Shown here: one piece after another, positions 1 through 6,104 of the stretch
How the letters are laid out: every line of letters begins with the position of its first letter
Position numbering within the stretch: the first letter of the stretch is position 1
Assembly: GCA_014871665.1 (NCBI GenBank)
Contig: WGSL01000026.1
Location: forward strand, 1-24,975
Direction: 5' to 3'
Origin: Collinsella sp.
GTDB taxonomy: Bacteria > Actinomycetota > Coriobacteriia > Coriobacteriales > Coriobacteriaceae
Length of the DNA stretch: 24,975 bases
Program-made: the position numbers and the translations under genes
The notes under the pieces: generated by a model
Told to the model about the DNA's origin: nothing
The model's database searches: none
Seen by the model: only the letters and a program-made list of their open reading frames with translations

Positions 1-24
1 ATCCAAGGGTTATACCCTAAGAGC

Positions 25-50
25 AAACCACCCCTTTTAGGGGTGGTTTT
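25..50. terminator. Hairpin with A/T-flanked arms, likely bidirectional terminator
   Basis: A perfect 10-bp stem (AAACCACCCC, loop TTTTA, GGGGTGGTTT) is followed by one further T on the plus strand. The A and T tracts at the ends of the arms allow it to act in both directions. It lies about 180 bases beyond the stop codon of the minus-strand FAD gene and is the best candidate for that transcript's end. A smaller hairpin (AGGGT TAT ACCCT) sits at 6-18. Confidence 0.6.
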
Positions 51-65
51 GATTGACCTCGTATG

Positions 66-179
66 GGGTCGAACCCGTCGGGGCGCGAAGTTGGGGAAAC
101 TGCACCGTGATTTCCTTAGGGAAACACGGCTAAAGCCCCATAAACGTGCTCTCCTTATGAGAATTATGCTCACGGGGCT
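66..179. other. Gene-free segment with three consecutive hairpins, function unknown
   Basis: No convincing ORF lies in the first 225 bases. Three foldable elements follow one another: GGGTCGAACCC at 66-76; a 10-bp stem with a one-base bulge at 105-129 (CCGTG-a-TTTCC, loop TTAG, GGAAA-CACGG); and AGCCCC at 134-139 pairing with GGGGCT at 174-179, strengthened by GTG 146-148 with CAC 171-173. On the minus strand this would be the 3' untranslated region of the FAD gene, ahead of the hairpin at 25-50. It could instead be an independent structured RNA. I do not recognise it as a known RNA family. Confidence 0.35.
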
Positions 180-225
180 CGATGCATGTTGAGAAGTTGT
201 GATCAAACTCAAAGTGAGAATCGAT

Positions 226-1752
226 TTAGTCTGCTCGATAGTGCGATCCGAGACTTTCGGTTCGCTTACACATGGCTTTGATCATTTCCTGTGCTAGTTG
301 AATCCGCGATTGCAGGCGGGCGAGGGCTGCGACTTCGCTGTCCTGGGCTTTCTGTGTGCTCAAGGTCGTTGCCTCCGTCTTCAAGCCCTCAAGCTCGTGT
401 AGTGCCTCGGATAGGCCTGTTTCGGTCCTGTTGATCATGCAATAGGTGCTCATCGTGTGCCTAAGGCTGTGTGTCAGGCGTTCGGCATCTGTTGTGGCAA
501 TGCCGTACTGGGGGAGGGTGATATCCGCCTTCAGGGCCGCCTCAGGCTCTTTCTGCGCTGTGAGGGCTGCCGATGCGCCCGCGATACGTCCGAATACGAT
601 GCCGTTGGCGCATGACAAGCCACCAATGCGGTCGGCGCCGTGCATGCCGCCTGTTGCCTCGCCACAGGCGTAGAGGCCCTCAACGCCCGTGTACGCGGTC
701 TTGTCGATCTTGATACCGCCGTTGGCGGCGTGGGCATACATCGCCACGCGCATCTCGTCGGTCGGCGCGATGCCGTGCTCGTCTTGCAGCCAAGTGGCAA
801 AGGTCTGCACAAACTCGGGGACGTCCTCGCGGGGGAAGTCGTAGTGGAGCGCCAGGCCTTCGGCGCCTGCTTGATCGATGGCAAGATCGATGGCGCGGGA
901 AGCCAGGCGCGAAGTGAAGGGGCCATATCCTGAGCGTTGCTCAAGCAGATCGTCTAGCTTGTCATCATCGATTTCAACTGGCTGGTCGAACTTAACGTAG
1001 CGCCAGGTCTTCTCGTTAAAGACAAGGTTGCGCTTAGGCTCATTGAAGCCGGGCATCATCTGCATGAACTCTATATTGGTAAGGGACGCACCGTGTGCCC
1101 GTGCGATGGCCTGCGAGGAGCTGAGCACGTCGAAGGAAGTGAGGCTGCGCTCGAACAGTCCGCCCGTGCCGCCCGCAGCGATGATAGTGGCCTTTGCTGT
1201 AAAGGTCACAATGCGCTCGTTCGTTTGGTTGAAGAGCACGGCGCCGACAATCTTTCCGGTCGTGTCCTCAACAAGGTCGATAAGCTCGTGGTGGGGGAGT
1301 AGGCGAATGCCGAGAGACTCGACCTGGGCCATACATGCGTCCTCAAGGGGCTTGCGGGTGAGGCCGCGCCACATGCGCGTCTTATGGTCAAAGCAGGGGA
1401 TAAACTGCTTCTGCTGAGCGCTCTCGGCGCTTTGTGGGCGCTGAAGCTCAACGCCAAGATCCTGCTCGAGCCATTGGATGGCCTGAGGAATACCGTGGAC
1501 AAAAGTCTGGACGAGTGTAGGGTCGGCAACGCCACCGCCGACGGTCTGGATGGTGTCGATGAGGTCCTGTTCATCGTCTTCGTCGACGGGTCCAATAAGG
1601 CCGAGCCCCCAGGTTCCCGGGAAGAAGCTCGATCCGCTCATGGTCTTGCCGGCGCTTGCGACGGCAACGGTCGCGCCTGTGCGCGCCGCTTCGATGGCGG
1701 CACAAAGGCCCGCAATTCCGGATCCAATTACCAATACATCAGTCGATTCCAT
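226..1752 (-). CDS. FAD-dependent oxidoreductase, fumarate reductase/L-aspartate oxidase-like
   Basis: This 508-residue protein belongs to the FAD-binding_2 superfamily of fumarate reductase, succinate dehydrogenase and NadB. The N-terminal dinucleotide-binding motif GSGIAGLCAA is at residues 10-19, a second FAD contact IAAGGTGGLF is at 191-200, and the C-terminal FAD motif GLYACGEATGGMHGADRIGG is at 359-378. There is no signal peptide, no heme or flavin domain, and no His for covalent FAD attachment in the region after residue 35, so a soluble enzyme with non-covalent FAD is likely. The family's catalytic-region motif with His-Pro-Thr is replaced by FMQMMPGF (229-236), so neither fumarate nor aspartate can be assumed as substrate. 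The start at 1752 is chosen because GAAAGGAATCAG precedes it; an in-frame upstream Met has no such site. It is transcribed alone. Confidence 0.85.
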   Translation of the reverse strand: MESTDVLVIGSGIAGLCAAIEAARTGATVAVASAGKTMSGSSFFPGTWGLGLIGPVDEDDEQDLIDTIQTVGGGVADPTLVQTFVHGIPQAIQWLEQDLGVELQRPQSAESAQQKQFIPCFDHKTRMWRGLTRKPLEDACMAQVESLGIRLLPHHELIDLVEDTTGKIVGAVLFNQTNERIVTFTAKATIIAAGGTGGLFERSLTSFDVLSSSQAIARAHGASLTNIEFMQMMPGFNEPKRNLVFNEKTWRYVKFDQPVEIDDDKLDDLLEQRSGYGPFTSRLASRAIDLAIDQAGAEGLALHYDFPREDVPEFVQTFATWLQDEHGIAPTDEMRVAMYAHAANGGIKIDKTAYTGVEGLYACGEATGGMHGADRIGGLSCANGIVFGRIAGASAALTAQKEPEAALKADITLPQYGIATTDAERLTHSLRHTMSTYCMINRTETGLSEALHELEGLKTEATTLSTQKAQDSEVAALARLQSRIQLAQEMIKAMCKRTESLGSHYRAD

Positions 1753-1889
1753 CTGATTCCTTTCTCGTCCGGCGCATTGTCGCATGGGTGATCGGCAAAG
1801 GTGTCACAAAGATTGGAGAAATCGGTAAAGGGCCAAATTGGAAGGTGGGCGTCGCCGATACCTTAACGCCCAATCGCGTCTTCTCAATA

Positions 1890-1956
1890 AGTTGCGGTGG
1901 AATAGTTCCTGTCTGGAAGGAAGGGGCGGCTGTTTAGGAACTATTTCACCGCAACT
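1890..1956. repeat. Long imperfect inverted repeat, possible REP/MITE-like element
   Basis: The arms at 1890-1910 and 1936-1956 are 21 bases each and pair throughout, with one G-T wobble, around a 25-base spacer. The right arm begins AGGAACTATTTCACC. It lies between convergent-free minus-strand genes and just outside the terminator at 1973-2002, so it is not that terminator. A shorter related string (TGCGGTGaA on the minus strand, near 5020) occurs directly downstream of the Y1 transposase gene. A short mobile hairpin is plausible but rests on these two sites only. Confidence 0.6.
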
Positions 1957-1972
1957 GAGGGAGGGACTAAAA

Positions 1973-2002
1973 AGAGCCGCTACCCGGTTGGGTAGCGGCT
2001 CT
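1973..2002 (-). terminator. Rho-independent terminator of the GGGtGRT/scaffold unit
   Basis: A perfect 13-bp stem (AGAGCCGCTACCC, loop GGTT, then its complement) is followed on the minus strand by TTTTTAG. It lies 34 bases beyond the GGGtGRT stop codon. Confidence 0.9.
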
Positions 2003-2036
2003 AAAGCTCAACTATATGAGCATCGCGCGGGCGCGA

Positions 2037-3041
2037 TTAGGCCTTGAGGGCCTCCTCGACGGCGACAGCGCAGGCGACGGTGGCACCGACCATGGGGTTG
2101 TTGCCCATGCCGATGAGACCCATCATGTCGACGTGCGCAGGCACGGAGGAAGAACCGGCGAACTGAGCGTCGGAGTGCATACGGCCCATGGTGTCGGTCA
2201 TGCCGTAAGAGGCAGGGCCAGCGCCCATGTTGTCCGGGTGCAGGGTACGGCCAGTGCCGCCACCAGAAGCGACGGAGAAGTACTTCTTGCCAGCCTCGAG
2301 GCGCTCCTTCTTGTAGGTGCCAGCGACGGGGTGCTGGAAGCGCGTGGGGTTGGTGGAGTTGCCGGTGATCGAGATGTCGACGTTCTCGTGCCACATGATG
2401 GCAACGCCCTCGCGGACGTCGTCGGAGCCGTAGCAGTTAACGGCAGCGCGGGGACCATCAGAGTAGGGGATGGTCTCGACGACCTTGAGCTCGCCCGTGT
2501 AGTAGTCGAACTGGGTCTTCACGTAGGTGAAGCCGTTGATGCGGGCGATGATCTGGGCAGCGTCCTTGCCCAGACCGTTGAGGATAACGCGCAGCGGCTT
2601 CTTACGAGCCTTGTTGGCGTTCAGAGCCAGGCCGATAGCGCCCTCAGCGGCAGCGAAGGACTCGTGGCCAGCCAGGAAGGCGAAGCACTCGGTGTCGTCG
2701 GAGAGCAGCATAGCACCCAGGTTACCGTGGCCCAGACCGACCTTGCGGTCCTCGGCGACGGAGCCGGGAACGGTGAAGGCCTGGATGCCCTCGCCGATGA
2801 TGGCGGCAGCCTCGGAAGCGGACTTGGCGCCACGCTTGACAGCGAGAGCGCAACCGAGGGTGTAGGCCCACTCGGCGTTCTGGAAGGCGATGGACTGGGT
2901 GTTGTTGACGATCTCACGCGGGTTGAAGCCCTTGTCGGTGCAGATCTGCAGAGCTTCCTCGAGGGAGGCGATGCCGTTGTCGGCGAGGCACTTGTTGATC
3001 TTGTCAGCGCGGCGCTCGTAACCTTCGAACGTAACAGTCAT
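2037..3041 (-). CDS. GGGtGRT family protein
   Basis: This 334-residue protein carries the motif that names its family, GGGTGRT, at residues 260-266 (context VASGGGTGRTLHPDN). Other Gly-rich conserved-looking stretches are VGLGHGNLGAM (101-111) and GLIGMGNNPMVGA near the C-terminus. The family (Pfam 'GGGtGRT') is, to my knowledge, biochemically uncharacterised and typical of anaerobes. There is no signal peptide or membrane segment, so it should be cytosolic. AAGGGAGGG lies just upstream of the ATG. It starts 18 bases after the NifU-like scaffold gene and ends at a strong terminator, so the two form an operon. The pairing suggests a role in Fe-S cluster or sulfur handling, which is inference. 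Confidence 0.9.
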   Translation of the reverse strand: MTVTFEGYERRADKINKCLADNGIASLEEALQICTDKGFNPREIVNNTQSIAFQNAEWAYTLGCALAVKRGAKSASEAAAIIGEGIQAFTVPGSVAEDRKVGLGHGNLGAMLLSDDTECFAFLAGHESFAAAEGAIGLALNANKARKKPLRVILNGLGKDAAQIIARINGFTYVKTQFDYYTGELKVVETIPYSDGPRAAVNCYGSDDVREGVAIMWHENVDISITGNSTNPTRFQHPVAGTYKKERLEAGKKYFSVASGGGTGRTLHPDNMGAGPASYGMTDTMGRMHSDAQFAGSSSVPAHVDMMGLIGMGNNPMVGATVACAVAVEEALKA

Positions 3042-3059
3042 AGTTATTTCCCTCCCTTT

Positions 3060-3794
3060 CTACTCGTGAACCGGGAACACGCTGGCGACGGAGTGAGTCT
3101 CCTCGTCGGTGCGCGGGTCGATGTACTTGGCAGCGTTCTCCCACTGACCATAGTGGCCCATAGCGCCAGCGATGGCCTCCTCGGGGGTCTTGCCGGCCTT
3201 GACGGCGTCGGTGAACTTGCCGAGGTTCAGGAACTCGAATGCGATGATCTCGTTCTTGTCGTTGAGAGCCATGCGGGTGACGTAGCCCTGAGCGAGCTCG
3301 AGGTAACGAGCGCCCTTGGCCTTGGTGCCGAACATGGTGCCGACCTGAGAGCGAAGGCCCTTGCCGAGGTCGTCGAGGGAGGCGCCCACGGGCAGGCCGC
3401 CCTCGGAGAACGCGGTCTGGCTGCGGCCGTAAACGATCTGCAGGAAGATCTCGCGCATAGCAACGTTGATGGCGTCGCAGACGAGGTCGGTGTTGAGGGC
3501 CTCGAGGATGGTCTTACCGGGAAGGATCTCGGAAGCCATGGCGGCAGAGTGGGTCATGCCCGAGCAGCCGATGGTCTCAACGAGGGCCTCCTCGATGATG
3601 CCGTCCTTGACGTTCAGCGTGAGCTTGCAGGCGCCCTGCTGAGGTGCGCACCAACCCACACCGTGCGTAAGACCGGAGATGTCGGAAATCTCCTTAGCCT
3701 GGACCCACTTGCCCTCCTCGGGGATGGGTGCGGGGCCGTGGTATGCACCCTTGGCAACGGGGCACATGTTCTCCACTTCCTGTGAGTACTGCAT
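3060..3794 (-). CDS. NifU-like iron-sulfur cluster assembly scaffold protein
   Basis: This 244-residue protein resembles the NifU/IscU scaffold fold, on which Fe-S clusters are built before transfer to apoproteins. Cysteines are at 11, 49, 56, 77 and 106, in the contexts GWCAPQQGAC, TIGCSGM and LVCDAI; the last two resemble the scaffold cysteine positions. It is longer than a plain IscU/SufU, and its C-terminal half (about 130-244) is unlike the SufU encoded at 5670-6104. The start at 3794 (MQYSQEVENMCP) is preceded by GAGAGGAGAGGC; a longer in-frame reading to 3959 adds 55 basic residues with no ribosome site and is rejected. It is the first gene of the unit with the GGGtGRT gene. Confidence 0.88.
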   Translation of the reverse strand: MQYSQEVENMCPVAKGAYHGPAPIPEEGKWVQAKEISDISGLTHGVGWCAPQQGACKLTLNVKDGIIEEALVETIGCSGMTHSAAMASEILPGKTILEALNTDLVCDAINVAMREIFLQIVYGRSQTAFSEGGLPVGASLDDLGKGLRSQVGTMFGTKAKGARYLELAQGYVTRMALNDKNEIIAFEFLNLGKFTDAVKAGKTPEEAIAGAMGHYGQWENAAKYIDPRTDEETHSVASVFPVHE

Positions 3795-4046
3795 GCCTCT
3801 CCTCTCTATCGTGTTGGCGTCCCGTCTGGGGGTCGTGGCTGGCGATTGCCGGGCGACCCTTCGAAAGGGACATGACATGCAGCCCCTATAATACCGCGAA
3901 ATGCACGGAATATTCGGCGAACGGCTCAGTTTTCGTAGCGAGAAGCGCGGAACTTTCAATTGAAACGATTTAACTCTATGTTCTGTGGTTGTGAACTTCC
4001 GTAGAGGGGGTCCTTCTTGGGCAAGCTTTTGGTCTGCTCTTGTAAG
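3795..4046. promoter_or_regulatory. Divergent intergenic region with -10-like TATTAT for the scaffold gene
   Basis: The 403 bases between the scaffold gene and the transposase hold no gene. On the minus strand a TATTAT box lies at 3888-3893; no good -35 was seen. Between it and the scaffold start is a small hairpin, CCCTT CGA AAGGG, at 3858-3870. The box would give a 5' leader of roughly 85 bases. Confidence 0.35.
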
Positions 4047-4073
4047 CGTTGCAGGGGTTGACCTGTTGCAACG
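4047..4073. repeat. 7-bp inverted repeat upstream of the transposase
   Basis: CGTTGCA at 4047-4053 is matched by TGCAACG at 4067-4073 with a 13-base spacer. It may mark an element edge or an operator; nothing in the sequence decides between these. Confidence 0.35.
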
Positions 4074-4135
4074 GTGCCGTTCGCCGCCTGTTTACTGCCT
4101 TTGGCCGCGCGAGTGTATTGTTTTGCGTGAATGTT

Positions 4136-4164
4136 TTGATGGCACGCTTCAATCGTGCTGTATT
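4136..4164 (+). promoter_or_regulatory. Candidate transposase promoter with a dyad in the spacer
   Basis: TTGATG (4136-4141) and TGTATT (4159-4164) are separated by 17 bases. The spacer itself is a perfect dyad, GCACG-CTTCAAT-CGTGC (4142-4158). Both hexamers match consensus only partly. The position, 33 bases before the ATG, fits a promoter that could be controlled by a protein bound to the spacer. Confidence 0.35.
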
Positions 4165-4197
4165 GGATGGCAAGCAGATCCCAGCGAAGGGAGCGCC

Positions 4198-5010
4198 ATG
4201 CAGCGCGTTTGGAGAACGGTTACCGGCTTTTACCATGTCTGTGCCCGCGGTACGGGCAAGCGGCTCATCTTTGAGGGCGATGAAGACCGGTGGGAGTTTT
4301 TGGAGCTAATGCGCGAGTGCTGCCGCGATGCCTGCGTGACGGTCGTTGCGTGGTGCCTTATGAACGACCACGTGGATCTGGTGCTCTCGGATTATGAGGA
4401 CACGATGAGCGCGGCGATGCAACGACTGCTTTTGACGTACGCTCGTCGGTTTAACAAGCGTACCGGACGTTCCGGGCATTTATTCCAAAACCGCTTTGAC
4501 CGGCGTTCGCTCGATACCGACTGGCAGGTGATGGAGGCTATTCGCTCCGTACACGCCGATCCGCAGGAGGTGGGCGTTAGCCTAATCGAGCGCTATCCCT
4601 GGAGCAGCTTTGCGGAGCATCTGCGCGCTTACGACAATGATGCGGCAGATGCTACGAGGGGATTTTCCGATCCTTCTTGCGTGCTTGAGCTTTTCGGTTC
4701 TACCGAGGGCTTTATTGCCTATTCGCTTTCGACGCCCGACGGCGGCGAGCCAGCGCTGTGTGATATGAAAGAGACGGAGTGGGAACGGCACGCCTTTGCC
4801 GACAAATTGGCGAAGGGGCTCGGGGTTTCGCTCCACGGGGTTAAAGCTGCGCCGTCGGCGCAGCGCAATACCGTTATTGTTGGATTGAGCAATGCCGGCT
4901 TTACGGTGCGCCAGATTGAGCGGTATACCGGGATTGGCAAAAGTACCGTCTCTCGTATCGTGCGCGCCCGCGCGCGAACGGCGATGCGGGCTGGCGGAAA
5001 CGTGATGTAA
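4198..5010 (+). CDS. IS200-like Y1 (REP-associated-type) transposase with C-terminal HTH
   Basis: This 270-residue protein has the Y1 transposase layout: a strand leading to AWCLMNDHVDLVLS (residues 51-64), then LTYARRFNKRTGRSGHLFQNRF-like text (from 79), with the likely nucleophile Tyr81 and the family's Gly-His-Leu-Phe-Gln-x-Arg-Phe block. Such enzymes cut and join single-stranded DNA through a 5'-phosphotyrosine. The metal-binding HUH motif, normally His-x-His, reads H58-V-D60. The C-terminus (about 235-262, TVRQIERYTGIGKSTVSRIV) is a clear helix-turn-helix, as in REP-associated transposases. The ATG at 4198 follows GAAGGGAGCGCC; the frame is open further upstream but without a ribosome site. 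It stands alone, with no paired IS ends identified, which fits a domesticated RAYT-like gene. Confidence 0.85.
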   Translation: MQRVWRTVTGFYHVCARGTGKRLIFEGDEDRWEFLELMRECCRDACVTVVAWCLMNDHVDLVLSDYEDTMSAAMQRLLLTYARRFNKRTGRSGHLFQNRFDRRSLDTDWQVMEAIRSVHADPQEVGVSLIERYPWSSFAEHLRAYDNDAADATRGFSDPSCVLELFGSTEGFIAYSLSTPDGGEPALCDMKETEWERHAFADKLAKGLGVSLHGVKAAPSAQRNTVIVGLSNAGFTVRQIERYTGIGKSTVSRIVRARARTAMRAGGNVM

Positions 5011-5614
5011 GGTCGCCTGTTCACCGCAGTTGGGGTCGTCCATACGCCGCAACCAGCGTTCAAAAGCTTGGTACGGTAACTGCACTTCTTAATATGCATA
5101 GAACACTCGTCATCTTGCATAAAATAACAGCTCAGTCCGGGTTTGCCCGTGCCTACCCCCGTCTGCGCCGTGCAAAAAACGGAGTTTTCAGCATCGTGGT
5201 GCTGTCGGCACTGCCGCAATCTTGCAACATACGGGTCCCGAAGCTATTTATGCCTTCCGATCCGCCTCCGAAGCGCATGTATGTGATCCCTGAGACCGCG
5301 ATGCTTGTTCTAAAACACAATATATATGCGCCTGGAGACGTTGAGTAACGCTTTCGATGCGTATACATACAGCTTGGCGTGCTGAATACTCGCAAAAATG
5401 CACGTCGCACCCTATGGGACCCGTCTGCGGCAGGCGCGAAGCGAGTCGGAGCTCAGCAGAACGGGGCTTGGCGCATTGCTTGGCGGGCCCGGGGCCCTGC
5501 CGCAGGCCTTTGGTGCTGTGGAAAACGCCCGTGTTCGCGTCTGGCCGTGTGGTAAATGACAGACGGGGCGCCGGGCGCGCTGATTTTGTGTGTTCGTGCT
5601 CATTAGGAAAAACA
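5011..5614. other. Long intergenic region between transposase and suf terminator
   Basis: About 600 bases hold no well-supported gene. The first 60 bases carry CACCGCAGTTGG and GCCGCAACC strings resembling the inverted repeat at 1890-1956. An AT-rich patch lies near 5308-5327. A GC-rich stretch at 5420-5510 contains CTGCGGCAG and its reverse-oriented copy and overlaps the short ORF at 5398-5559. No terminator is evident for the transposase gene. Confidence 0.5.
5398..5559 (+). CDS. Possible 53-residue HTH (XRE-like) protein or remnant
   Basis: The frame from ATG 5398 to TGA 5557-5559 encodes 53 residues. The text GTRLRQARSESELSRTGLGA followed by a Gly-Pro-rich turn and then AVENARVRVWP lines up by eye with the XRE helix-turn-helix pattern (RLR-x-AR, LS, LG, then E-N-x-x-x-x-x-P). 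An in-frame TGA at 5383-5385 prevents an earlier start. No Shine-Dalgarno sequence precedes the ATG, and the turn region has Gly/Pro where a real HTH would have its recognition helix. It may be a chance frame or a decayed regulator. Confidence 0.25.
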   Translation: MHVAPYGTRLRQARSESELSRTGLGALLGGPGALPQAFGAVENARVRVWPCGK

Positions 5615-5637
5615 GAGCCGCCCGTATCGGGCGGCTC
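5615..5637 (-). terminator. Rho-independent terminator of the suf operon
   Basis: A perfect 10-bp stem (GAGCCGCCCG, 3-base loop, complement) is followed on the minus strand by TGTTTTTCC. It lies about 30 bases after the sufU stop codon. Confidence 0.9.
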
Positions 5638-5669
5638 GGCAATCAAAAACCTTGGATTCGGAGCATACG

Positions 5670-6104
5670 CTACTGGTTAGCTTGCCCCTCGAGCATGCCG
5701 TCGAGGGTGCGCCAGGCGAGCTCGGCGCATTTGACGCGGGCGGGCATGTGCGAGATGTCCTGGAGCTGGGCGGCTTCGTCCAGGTCTTCCAGGTCCTCCT
5801 CGGAGAGCTTCTCGCCGCGGATCATGGCGAGGAAGAGCTCTGCCAGGCGGCGAGCTTCCTCGACGGTCTCGCCGGTGATGAGATCGGCCATGATGTCGGC
5901 ACTGGCCTGGCTGATGGCGCAGCCGTGGCCGGTAAAGGAGGCCTCCTCAATCACGTTGTTCTCGACACGCAGCTGCAGAGTGAGCTCGTCTCCGCAGCTG
6001 GGGTTGATGCCGTCGTGCTCGTGCGTGGGAGCATCCATCTCGTACTTGTAGTCGGGGTGCGAGTTGTGCTCCATAAATGTGGTGGAGGTGTACAGATTAC
6101 CCAT
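5670..6104 (-). CDS. sufU: SufU, sulfur-transfer/scaffold partner of SufS
   Basis: This 144-residue protein is a SufU: it accepts persulfide sulfur from SufS through a zinc-bound cysteine and passes it toward SufBCD. The zinc-site residues are visible as C37 and D39 (NPSCGDE), C62 (GHGCAISQASA) and C126 (VKCAELAW), in the spacing expected for SufU, including the usual insertion relative to IscU. The start at 6104 overlaps the sufS stop by 8 bases and has GGAG eight bases upstream; frames reaching further upstream only repeat sufS in another frame. It is the last suf gene, ahead of a strong terminator. Confidence 0.93.
   Translation of the reverse strand: MGNLYTSTTFMEHNSHPDYKYEMDAPTHEHDGINPSCGDELTLQLRVENNVIEEASFTGHGCAISQASADIMADLITGETVEEARRLAELFLAMIRGEKLSEEDLEDLDEAAQLQDISHMPARVKCAELAWRTLDGMLEGQANQ

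Noticed and set aside
61..90. tRNA-like T-arm (GGGTTCGACCC on the minus strand)
   Set aside because: Only three T-stem pairs form, and no acceptor, D-arm or anticodon arm could be built around it; no tmRNA tag frame was found either.
2016..3785. Long plus-strand open frame of 589 codons
   Set aside because: It is antisense to the GGGtGRT and scaffold genes, is very rich in Gly, Val, Ala, Asp and Leu, crosses their gap, and has no domain or ribosome site.
3795..3959. 55-residue N-terminal extension of the NifU-like scaffold
   Set aside because: It contains no ribosome site, is basic and low in conservation, and would run through the -10-like box; the start at 3794 has a strong site.
4198..5010. 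Complete IS200/IS605 insertion sequence with accessory tnpB
   Set aside because: No tnpB/IscB gene, ωRNA-like region or matching subterminal ends were found around the transposase, so it is described as a solitary REP-type gene.
5357..5680. 107-codon plus-strand frame
   Set aside because: It reads through the suf terminator and into sufU and has no recognisable features.
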